DNA of 64,000 nucleotides, from contig NZ_CANMLT010000007.1 in the NCBI RefSeq assembly GCF_947498805.1, positions 62,001 through 126,000 of the forward strand. Direction: 5' to 3'. The DNA comes from an uncultured Tenacibaculum sp. (GTDB taxonomy: Bacteria; Bacteroidota; Bacteroidia; Flavobacteriales; Flavobacteriaceae). Positions 8,389-16,370 of this stretch are shown here, piece by piece. The notes below the pieces were generated by a model. That model saw only the letters and a list, made by a program, of their open reading frames with translations. It was not told the origin of the DNA and made no database searches. The first letter of the stretch is position 1. The number at the start of each line of letters is the position of its first letter. The translations under genes and the position numbers were made by a program.

Positions 8389-9510
8389 TTAATTTAATTG
8401 TAATATTGCCTTAAAAGTAGCATTTGTTTTATGAATGGTTAACTGGTGCTTGTTGGGATATAACAAATCCAATCGATGCTGTAAGTTTTCTAAACCAATA
8501 CCTTTGACAGTATTATGGTCAGTGTCATCAAAATTATTTTCAATACTAAATAATACTTCTTGGTCTTTATTTTGAAGATTAATCTGGATATAAGCATCTT
8601 CTGTTAGGGTTTCTACCCCATGCTTAAAGGCATTTTCCAAGAGAATAATAAACAACAAAGGAGCCACTTTTACATCGTTTTCTATGGTATGTGTAAAATT
8701 AATAACCACGTTTTTATGATGTCTTATTTTATGCAAATCAATATAGTTTTGCAAATAAGCTACTTCCTCTTTTAAAGAAACCAATTCTTTCTTTCCTTCA
8801 TAAATAGTGTACCGCATCATGTCTGAAAGTTTTAAAATAACTTCTGGAGCTTGATCAGAATTTTGAACCGTTAGTGAATATAAATTATTAAGTGTATTGA
8901 AAAAGAAATGCGGATTTACCTGTGCTTTTAGCAAAGCCAACTCAGCTTTCGATTTTTCGTTTTGCAAGCTTTTAATCCATTTGTATTGTTCATATACCCA
9001 TAAACCAATAAGAACAGGTAAAGGAAGTATTAACAAAGGAATAAACAAGTCGTGTTTTAATGTGGAATACAATTCCGTTTCATGCTGAAAGAATCTAAAA
9101 TAACTAAAGATGGTTAGTATAAATACATAATAGCCAATAATGATCTTACCATGTTTTTCAACAAACTTTGGAAATAAAATATGAGCCAATCCTACCCAAA
9201 AGAATAAGAGAATAAGTAAGCTTATCGGGTTGTCTGGATAATTGATTTTTTCATCTATAATCAATAAAACAATAAAGCTTATCAATAAAGTCAAAAGCTT
9301 TAAAAGTATAATTTTATGTTTCTTGAAAAAGGAAATATTATAAATCATTACAGAAATAATGATCCACCAAACAAACCCAAAAATGGCAGTTTCTATAGGA
9401 CGATCTTCAGGTAGAATAATAAACCCGATACGCTCTAATATATATATCAAAGGAACTACAATAACGAGTCCTATACTGAATGCTTTTAATATTTTGTTGA
9501 ATTGTGGCAC
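8389..9510 (-). CDS. LytS-type membrane histidine kinase
   Basis: The 373-residue protein has five or six hydrophobic segments in residues 8-175, then a coiled coil. The phospho-acceptor motif VNPHFFFNTLNNLYSL carries H201. The ATPase domain has an N box (ILLENAFKHG) and a glycine loop (GIGLENLQHRL). It is the first gene of a two-gene operon with the LytTR regulator. The 229-bp gap to the divergent ABC ATPase gene must hold both promoters. The signal it senses cannot be read from sequence. Confidence 0.9.
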   Translation of the reverse strand: MPQFNKILKAFSIGLVIVVPLIYILERIGFIILPEDRPIETAIFGFVWWIIISVMIYNISFFKKHKIILLKLLTLLISFIVLLIIDEKINYPDNPISLLILLFFWVGLAHILFPKFVEKHGKIIIGYYVFILTIFSYFRFFQHETELYSTLKHDLFIPLLILPLPVLIGLWVYEQYKWIKSLQNEKSKAELALLKAQVNPHFFFNTLNNLYSLTVQNSDQAPEVILKLSDMMRYTIYEGKKELVSLKEEVAYLQNYIDLHKIRHHKNVVINFTHTIENDVKVAPLLFIILLENAFKHGVETLTEDAYIQINLQNKDQEVLFSIENNFDDTDHNTVKGIGLENLQHRLDLLYPNKHQLTIHKTNATFKAILQLN

Positions 9511-9739
9511 GTTTTAAATGTACTTAAATAGAAGTTCAAAAATAAAGAGAAGTGTAAAGGTAGTGTAACAATTTTGATGAATAGGATGTTTTTCTGTACA
9601 AACAATTGCTTTTTTATGCCGAATAAGATTTATGGTTTTAAATGCCGTATTGAAATGAAGAATGTTCCAGTTGGTCAAATAAATTCGCAGCTCTTTTAAA
9701 TAGGTTCTAAGTTCGTTGAAAAATTAGAAAACACAGCAC

Positions 9740-10618
9740 ATGAATACTTTAAAAATTCAAGATATCAGTAAAGAATATCCCAATGGGGTAAAGGCGTTGA
9801 ACCAAGTAGCTTTAACAATTACCAACGGATTATTCGGATTACTAGGACCTAATGGAGCAGGGAAATCATCTTTAATGCGAACCATTGCTACTTTACAAGA
9901 ACCTACTTCAGGAAGCATATTTTTTAATGATGTAGACATTGTTCAAAATCCGCAGTTTTTACGAAGTCAATTAGGCTATTTACCACAAGAATTTGGAGTG
10001 TATCCCAAAATAAGCGCCCAAGATTTATTGAATCATTTGGCAGTTTTAAAAGGAATTACGAATACTTCAGAAAGAAAAGAGCAGGTTATTGCTTTGTTAC
10101 AGCAAACCAACCTGTATCAACATAGGAAAAAATCGGTGCATACCTTTTCAGGAGGAATGCGACAACGTTTTGGAATTGCACAAGCTTTGTTAGGGAATCC
10201 ACAGTTGATTATTGTTGATGAACCTACTGCCGGATTAGATCCTGAAGAACGCAATCGATTTTTAAATCTGTTGAGTGAAATAGGAGAGAACGTAATTGTC
10301 ATTCTATCTACTCATATTGTAGAAGATGTACGCGATTTATGTCAAAACATGGCCATACTTCAGCAAGGAAAAATTGTTACGCAAGGAAACCCAATGGAAC
10401 TTACCTATGGTTTGGAAGGTAAAACATGGATTAAAACCATTGCTAAAGAAGAATTAGCAGTATACCAAGAATCATTTCAGGTGCTTAGTACTCGATTGGT
10501 CTCAGGAAAAACACAAATTCAAGTGTATTCAGAAACACCTTTAAATGGTGAATTCAAACCGTATACACCAGACTTAGAAAGTGTATACTTTAAAAAATTA
10601 CAACAAGTTTCCTCTTAA
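9740..10618 (+). CDS. ABC transporter ATP-binding protein
   Basis: The 292-residue nucleotide-binding subunit has Walker A GPNGAGKS (36-43), Q loop (LPQEF), signature FSGGMRQ (136-142), Walker B LIIVDEP (156-162) and H-loop H192. A roughly 70-residue C-terminal extension is typical of ABC-2 exporters. It is 11 bp upstream of a permease fused to a peptidase, and the two surely form one transporter. In Bacteroidota these pairs recur beside LytTR kinase operons. The substrate is unknown. Confidence 0.95.
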   Translation: MNTLKIQDISKEYPNGVKALNQVALTITNGLFGLLGPNGAGKSSLMRTIATLQEPTSGSIFFNDVDIVQNPQFLRSQLGYLPQEFGVYPKISAQDLLNHLAVLKGITNTSERKEQVIALLQQTNLYQHRKKSVHTFSGGMRQRFGIAQALLGNPQLIIVDEPTAGLDPEERNRFLNLLSEIGENVIVILSTHIVEDVRDLCQNMAILQQGKIVTQGNPMELTYGLEGKTWIKTIAKEELAVYQESFQVLSTRLVSGKTQIQVYSETPLNGEFKPYTPDLESVYFKKLQQVSS

Positions 10619-10629
10619 AACTCTTCGCT

Positions 10630-13600
10630 ATGCTATACCACTTATTAAAATTTGAAATACAATATCAATTAAAACAAAGAGCACTCATTGCTTTTAGTAT
10701 CCTGTTTGCATTTTTAGGATATACACTAGGATCTCAAAGATTTTCTAATAAAGTAGCTTTTAATTCCAATTATGAAATCAACTATGACGTAGGCTTACTA
10801 AGTTTGGGAAGTGTCTTTATCGTGATGTTTTTTGCCATTAGCGGATTCTTAAGAGACAAACATCATAAAACAGATGCATTGGTATTTACCAGCTCTTTAG
10901 GGAAAACACAATTTTTTGTCAGTCGATTTTTAGGCGTGTATCTATTTTCATTACTCACGTTTAGCGCCTGTTTTATAGGCTGGTATTTAGGAACTCAAAA
11001 TCCAGCTTTAGATGCTCGTAGATTGTTAGATTTCAATGCATTTTCTTATCTAAACACATGGCTGTTATTTGCTGTACCGAATATTTTTATCGTAACCGCT
11101 ATTGTAAGCTCGGTGGCTCTGTTAACCCAAAACAATATTGCAACCTATGTAAGTGCTATAGGTATTTATGGACTCTATTTTTTAACGGCTCTATTTTTTA
11201 ACTCGCCTTTATTGGCAGGAGGAGTGAATGCTTCCGCAGAAACCATGCAAATGGCAGCAATAGGAGATCCGTTCGGATTATCAGCCTTTCTAGAACAAAC
11301 GCAATTTTGGACACCTGCTGAGAAGAATACCCAACAGTTAACGCTTTCAGGATACTTCTTAGCTAACCGACTTTTTTGGCTAGGTTTTACCAGCATTCTT
11401 TTATTCGTTTCGTATACTTTCTTTTCCTATAAAATTTCAGAAAGAAAAAAGAAGAACAGAACTATCAATACAGAAAAGGAAACAGCCTTAGTACCATATC
11501 GTATCATAAAAACACCACAATATGCTTTTAAACATAGTTGGAAGAGTTTTGTTTCGCAATTAAAAATGGAATTGAATGCGGTACGCAAGAGTCTTCCCTT
11601 TTTGGCCATTATAGGTATGTGGATTGTGATTGTGTTTACTGAAATTTATTCGCGTATCAATCAAGGAGGAACTTATAATGAAAGTCTGTATCCAACTACA
11701 AGTTTGTTAGTATGGCTTATCAAAGATCCATTACCATATATAAGCATTCTAGCCGTAGTGTTTTATGGGGGAGAACTTATTTGGAGAGAAAAAGAAACAA
11801 AATTCGACGGGATATTGTATGGTACACCTGCACCAACCTCTGTATTTTTCTTAGCAAAGACGGTAGCATTGATCTTATTACCATGCTTATTAATAAGTAT
11901 CAGTATTTTAATAGCTATAGGATTTCAAATACAGCTAGGTTATGAGTTTTTAGATTTCACCACCTATGCATCTCTATTTTATTTTAGTGGAATCGGTATC
12001 CTTTTTTATATTTTATTGAGTGTATTTATGCAAAGTGTTTTTCCGAACAAATACTTCGGAATGACTGCCGTTGGGGTGTTTGTTTTACTTTTTAATACCT
12101 CTATTTTAGGAATCGAAAACCCTTTGTTTAGAATTGGTGCGCTACCGCGCGTAGAACACACTTTGATGAACGGATTTAGCGATGTTGCAAAAGAGTTTCA
12201 TTATTATGCTATTACTTGGTTAAGCTTGGCGGTAATTCTCACCTTGGTAGCCTATAAACTATGGCAACGAAATAATGCTTTTTCCTTTAAAAATCACTGG
12301 ATCAATTTACAGAAGCCATGGAAGAAGTGGCAACTGATAGCTTTAAGTTTTTTAGGAATTCTCTTTTTATCAAGTGCTTCGGCAGTGTATTATAATTCAC
12401 AGGTAATTGGCGATTTTGAAACCAGAGAAGTAGCCTTAGACAAACGAGAAGCTTATGAGCGTATGTATAAACAATACGATACACCAAGACAATTGATTCC
12501 GGTGGATATGAAAACAGAAATTTATTTGTTTCCAGAAGAAGAAGCGTATACAGTAAAAGTAAATTATGTATTAGAAAATAGAGGAGCAATAGCCGTTGAA
12601 AATTTATTGATTACGGAAGTGATTCCTACCTCAAAGATGCAGTTAGAAAAAGGAATGCTGAAAAAGGACGATACCATACATGAAGTAAAACTTTTTGAAT
12701 TTGAAACACCAATTCAACCCAAAGAACGTATCAACTATAGTTATGAGATTCAATACACTAAAAAAGGATTTGTACAAAACAACAATTTCGTAAAAAACGG
12801 AACCTTTTTAATGCGAAATAATTTCGATCCGATTTTAGGCTATAGTACTTCTTATGAGGTTCAAAATGCTTATGAACGTTCTCAAAGAAATTTACCAAAA
12901 AGAGCAACGGAATTAGAGAGCGATAATCATTTTCATAGCGAAGATGAAGGTTATATAAAAATACCTATTGAAACGGTAATTTCAACGTCCAAAGAACAAA
13001 CCGCGATTGCTCCGGGAGACTTGGTAAAGCAATGCAAAGAAGGAGAACGCAACTATTACCAGTACAAAATAGCGAGGAATGCTATTCCTTTTTTGGCGTA
13101 TTTTTCAGCAGCTTATACAACTACTCAAGAAGAGTACAACGGAATTGATATTGAACAATACTATCATAAAAACCATGAGTATAATATAGAACTGATTTCT
13201 GAAAGCACACGACAAACCATAGACTATTGTCAGCAATACTTTGGAGAGTTTCCGTACAACCATGTTCGTATTGCTGAGGTACCAGGACATTGGAGATTCG
13301 GAGGTATTGCCTTACCAGGAACCATTGCCATGGTAGCGGATAATTTGCATTTGATAGATGTAAGTGAGAATCCTGATTTTAACTTGGTAGCCAAACGAAC
13401 CATTCATGAAGTAGCACATCAATATTGGGGACATACACTAACGCCTAAAAATGTAGATGGAGGAGGATTGATCACCGAAGGATTAGCCAAGTATACCGAA
13501 GCCGTAGTGTTGGAGAAAATGTATGGTAAAAAAGCTTTGTGGCAATTGAGTAAAACCGCCAATCAGCGTTATTTCTCAGGAAGATCCTATGCAACTCAAG

Positions 13601-14184
13601 CTGAGAATCCGTTGTATATAGAACAAGGACAATCGCATTTGTTATATGGTAAATCGCTGATTTCTTTATTGGCTTTAAAAGATTTGGTTGGAGAAGAGAA
13701 AATGAATCAAGCCATTAAAAATGTGGTGGATAGATTCAAAGAGTTAGACGAACCTCAAGTATTATCTACAGATTTGTTAAACGAGTTCTATCAAATCACT
13801 CCGAAAGAGTATCACCGTTTAATAGACAATTGGTTTCAAAAAATCATTCGTTATGATTTAAAGATTACTTCTTCTAAAACAGAAAAACTAGCGGATGCTT
13901 CTTATGAAACTACCCTAAAGATTCAAGCCAAACGTTTTAAAACCTTAGCGGATAGTACCGAAGAAGAGATTGCAATAAATGAACCTATTAGCATTGGTTT
14001 GTTTGATGTACATATGCAATCGGCTAATGCAGAAGAGGTATTGTATTTACAAAATCATCATATCAAAGCCAACGAAACAGAGATTATCATCAAGACAATT
14101 AAAAAGCCAAAATTCATTGCTATTGATCCCTATGGAAGTAGACCAGAAAAAGATAGAACAGATAATATAAAAGAGGTGGAGTAG
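10630..14184 (+). CDS. ABC permease fused to M1-family zinc peptidase
   Basis: This large 1184-residue protein has about a dozen membrane segments in two blocks (roughly 15-275 and 320-590), each like an ABC-2 permease half. A long soluble region follows, carrying a gluzincin site: H926-E-V-A-H930 with E950 in the LITEGLAKY helix. The spacing from H930 to E950 is 19 residues, one more than the textbook M1 spacing. This fits an outward-facing aminopeptidase-like domain tethered to a transporter. It pairs with the ATPase gene just upstream. The coupling of proteolysis and transport is inferred from the fusion; the substrate is unknown. Confidence 0.92.
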   Translation: MLYHLLKFEIQYQLKQRALIAFSILFAFLGYTLGSQRFSNKVAFNSNYEINYDVGLLSLGSVFIVMFFAISGFLRDKHHKTDALVFTSSLGKTQFFVSRFLGVYLFSLLTFSACFIGWYLGTQNPALDARRLLDFNAFSYLNTWLLFAVPNIFIVTAIVSSVALLTQNNIATYVSAIGIYGLYFLTALFFNSPLLAGGVNASAETMQMAAIGDPFGLSAFLEQTQFWTPAEKNTQQLTLSGYFLANRLFWLGFTSILLFVSYTFFSYKISERKKKNRTINTEKETALVPYRIIKTPQYAFKHSWKSFVSQLKMELNAVRKSLPFLAIIGMWIVIVFTEIYSRINQGGTYNESLYPTTSLLVWLIKDPLPYISILAVVFYGGELIWREKETKFDGILYGTPAPTSVFFLAKTVALILLPCLLISISILIAIGFQIQLGYEFLDFTTYASLFYFSGIGILFYILLSVFMQSVFPNKYFGMTAVGVFVLLFNTSILGIENPLFRIGALPRVEHTLMNGFSDVAKEFHYYAITWLSLAVILTLVAYKLWQRNNAFSFKNHWINLQKPWKKWQLIALSFLGILFLSSASAVYYNSQVIGDFETREVALDKREAYERMYKQYDTPRQLIPVDMKTEIYLFPEEEAYTVKVNYVLENRGAIAVENLLITEVIPTSKMQLEKGMLKKDDTIHEVKLFEFETPIQPKERINYSYEIQYTKKGFVQNNNFVKNGTFLMRNNFDPILGYSTSYEVQNAYERSQRNLPKRATELESDNHFHSEDEGYIKIPIETVISTSKEQTAIAPGDLVKQCKEGERNYYQYKIARNAIPFLAYFSAAYTTTQEEYNGIDIEQYYHKNHEYNIELISESTRQTIDYCQQYFGEFPYNHVRIAEVPGHWRFGGIALPGTIAMVADNLHLIDVSENPDFNLVAKRTIHEVAHQYWGHTLTPKNVDGGGLITEGLAKYTEAVVLEKMYGKKALWQLSKTANQRYFSGRSYATQAENPLYIEQGQSHLLYGKSLISLLALKDLVGEEKMNQAIKNVVDRFKELDEPQVLSTDLLNEFYQITPKEYHRLIDNWFQKIIRYDLKITSSKTEKLADASYETTLKIQAKRFKTLADSTEEEIAINEPISIGLFDVHMQSANAEEVLYLQNHHIKANETEIIIKTIKKPKFIAIDPYGSRPEKDRTDNIKEVE

Positions 14185-14229
14185 TAGAGAATGTATATAT
14201 TTGAATAAAGCTGTTTAGACCCATACAAC

Positions 14230-15084
14230 ATGAAATTACAAAGTTTCACATTACAAATATTTGATCCTCAAAAAACAATAGCATTTTATACCGAGGTATT
14301 AGGATTTTCACTCATCCGTGAAGTAACCGTAAACGGACTTATTTATTATGAGCTCGGATTTCAAAACCCTGATTTTTATTTGAGATTGCAATACAATCCA
14401 GTAGCTGATAAAGCCCTTTATCAGGAAAAAATGACCGATAATTATTGGAAATACAGTCTGTTTGTAGATGATATTCAAGAAGCCTATCAAAATGTGCTTG
14501 CACATAATTTTAGTATAGGAGTACCTTTTCAGTTTGGAGACATCGGCTATTTAGCTCATACTGCCGATACTGAACAGCATAAGATAGAGTACATTCAAAA
14601 GACCTTTGAACAGAATGGAACTTTAGCCACAAAGGAACAAACTGCATTAGGACTGATTACCATTCGTACCAAAGATCCTGTAAAGATTCTTAAGTTTTAT
14701 GAAGAGGTTTTAGACATGAAACTCTTTGTACGTATGTATGTGAATAGAGGCAATGGATTTACCTTATACTTTTTAGGAGCTAAAGATTTAGAAGCTCCGA
14801 ATCCAAATATTGATGCTATTGAAAACAGAGAATGGATGTACCAACAGCGTCATTTGTTTATTGAAATCCAACATTTCTGGGGTAGTGAACAGGATGACAA
14901 TTTTAATCTAGAAGCTACGCAGGAAACAGGATTACAAAGCATAAACTTTTCTGGAGACCTAGCCATGTTAAAAGAACGTTTGTCGTCTCAAAATATCTCA
15001 TATCAAGAAGAAAAGAATGGCATTAGTTTTAAAACACTTGATGATCATATCATATTAGTTACTAAGGAAAAATATCTTGTCTAA
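14230..15084 (+). CDS. VOC (glyoxalase/dioxygenase fold) protein with two modules
   Basis: The 284-residue protein is made of two VOC modules. The first begins SFTLQIFDPQKTIAFYTEVLGF and the second, at about 138, LITIRTKDPVKILKFYEEVL. This is the layout of ring-cleaving dioxygenases and their relatives, but clear H/H/E metal ligands are not obvious, so catalysis is uncertain. It is the last gene before the methyltransferase island and lies 45 bp after the permease-peptidase gene, with TATATTTG (14196-14203) between as a possible own promoter element. Confidence 0.75.
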   Translation: MKLQSFTLQIFDPQKTIAFYTEVLGFSLIREVTVNGLIYYELGFQNPDFYLRLQYNPVADKALYQEKMTDNYWKYSLFVDDIQEAYQNVLAHNFSIGVPFQFGDIGYLAHTADTEQHKIEYIQKTFEQNGTLATKEQTALGLITIRTKDPVKILKFYEEVLDMKLFVRMYVNRGNGFTLYFLGAKDLEAPNPNIDAIENREWMYQQRHLFIEIQHFWGSEQDDNFNLEATQETGLQSINFSGDLAMLKERLSSQNISYQEEKNGISFKTLDDHIILVTKEKYLV

Positions 15085-15142
15085 AAATGACTTTTTATTT
15101 TTTTAAACATTAAAGAATAAATAAAAGTATTTTAGTACCGAT

Positions 15143-15156
15143 TACGGGTTACCGTA
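15143..15156. promoter_or_regulatory. Palindrome TACGG-N4-CCGTA upstream of the methyltransferase gene
   Basis: TACGG (15143-15147) and CCGTA (15152-15156) are perfect inverted repeats with spacer GTTA. The same 5-4-5 palindrome occurs at 22090-22103 in front of the HNH gene, the other transcription unit of the island. Here it ends 27 bp before a TTG at 15184 that could be a -33 element; at the other site the gap is 26 bp. It is a likely operator for a shared regulator. No regulator gene is visible in the island. Confidence 0.55.
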
Positions 15157-15183
15157 TTAAATAAAAATTAATTATTTTTATGT

Positions 15184-15215
15184 TTGGATAAAATTTTAGT
15201 TACCTGTTAAATTTT
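15184..15215 (+). promoter_or_regulatory. Weaker candidate promoter of the methyltransferase operon
   Basis: TTG at 15184-15186 is followed after 21 bp by TAAATTTT (15208-15215), one base off the Bacteroidota -7 consensus TAnnTTTG. Its spacing to the upstream palindrome mirrors that at the HNH promoter, which is the main reason for listing it. Confidence 0.3.
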
Positions 15216-15241
15216 TCAAAAGTTTACCTTAAAATCAACTA

Positions 15242-15272
15242 TTGGTTTTATCGAGATAAAATAATAAATTTG
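15242..15272 (+). promoter_or_regulatory. Bacteroidota-type promoter of the methyltransferase operon
   Basis: TTG (15242-15244), 20 bp, then TAAATTTG (15265-15272) matches the TTG/TAnnTTTG promoter consensus of this phylum. A transcript starting a few bases later would have only a short leader before ATG 15291. It would also exclude the alternative TTG start at 15270, which lies inside the -7 element. Confidence 0.6.
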
Positions 15273-15290
15273 TTAGTTGACAATATTTTT

Positions 15291-16370
15291 ATGGAGGAAG
15301 AGAGACAATTACCTAAACTTAAAGCAGTAGATTTTTTTTGCGGTGGAGGCGGAATGAGTTATGGTATGCAAAAAGCAGGTATAAAAGTTTTAGCGGGTAT
15401 AGATTACGAAACCAAGTGCAAGGAAACTTACGAGGCCAATATAAAGGGGAGTAAGTTCTTACCTAGGGATGTCTTTGATTTAAATGCAGAAGATCTTGAG
15501 CAAGAGCTAAATTTAGAGAGAAATGATGATGATCTAATATTGATAGGATGTAGTCCATGTCAGTATTGGAGTATTATTAATACCGATAAAGAAAAATCTA
15601 AAAAGTCTAAAAACTTATTAATTGAGTTTAGAAGGTTTGTAGAGTATTTTAATCCTGGTTATGTCGTGGTAGAAAATGTACCAGGAGTTTATAGAAAGAA
15701 AAAGGAAAGTGGATTAGACGATTTTATAGAATATTTAGAATCAAAAGAACAAAATTATAAAGTTCATATAAATGTTCATGAAGTAAGTGAGTATGGAGTT
15801 CCGCAACATAGAAAAAGATTTACGTTGATCGCTAATCGGATCTCAAACGCGGAGTTAGAGCCTATTTCAAAAAAGGGTAAGAAAAAAACAGTACGAGATG
15901 TCTTAGGAGAGCATAACGGTTTTCCAAAAATAGAACAAGGGCATAAAGATTCTTCGAATTTTATGCATACCGTTGCTGGTCTTAAAGAAATTAACCTCGA
16001 GAGATTAGAAGTAACACCAAAAGATGGAGGTACAAGACTAGCTTATGTTAATGATAAAAGGTTAGCACCACCTTGTCATTTTGGTAAAACAAATGGATTT
16101 AAAGACATATATGGTAGAATGTGGTGGGACCGACCATCTCCTACGATAACAACCAAATTTTTCAGTATTTCTAACGGAAGATTCGCACACCCAGAGGAAA
16201 ATAGAGCCATTTCTTTAAGAGAAGGAGCTGTATTACAATCTTTTCCGAAAACTTATAAATTTAAAACAACCTCAATAGCAGATACAGCCAGAATTATAGG
16301 TAATGCTGTACCCCCAGAATATGCTAAGTGTATTGGGAAAGCTATTATAAAAAATCATATAAATGGCTAA
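15291..16370 (+). CDS. DNA (cytosine-5-)-methyltransferase
   Basis: The 359-residue protein carries the ordered C5-methyltransferase motifs: AdoMet loop DFFCGGGGMSYG (motif I), catalytic PCQ with C90 (IV), ENV at 128-130 (VI), QHRKRF (VIII), a target-recognition region, and GNAVPPEYA (X). It is complete and should be active. I start it at ATG 15291 rather than an upstream in-frame TTG because that TTG sits inside the promoter element. Its last 8 bp overlap the ATPase gene (ATGGCTAA), so the two are co-translated. It presumably marks self DNA for the island's nuclease. The recognition sequence is unknown. Confidence 0.95.
   Translation: MEEERQLPKLKAVDFFCGGGGMSYGMQKAGIKVLAGIDYETKCKETYEANIKGSKFLPRDVFDLNAEDLEQELNLERNDDDLILIGCSPCQYWSIINTDKEKSKKSKNLLIEFRRFVEYFNPGYVVVENVPGVYRKKKESGLDDFIEYLESKEQNYKVHINVHEVSEYGVPQHRKRFTLIANRISNAELEPISKKGKKKTVRDVLGEHNGFPKIEQGHKDSSNFMHTVAGLKEINLERLEVTPKDGGTRLAYVNDKRLAPPCHFGKTNGFKDIYGRMWWDRPSPTITTKFFSISNGRFAHPEENRAISLREGAVLQSFPKTYKFKTTSIADTARIIGNAVPPEYAKCIGKAIIKNHING

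Noticed and set aside
9616..9650. ATGCCG repeated near the divergent kinase/ABC promoters as a LytTR site
   Set aside because: The period is 26 bp, not the 21-22 bp typical of LytTR sites, and the half-sites share only 6 bp.
15270..15290. Upstream TTG start for the methyltransferase
   Set aside because: It falls inside the likely -7 element TAAATTTG, and the added residues carry no conserved motif. ATG 15291 fits better.
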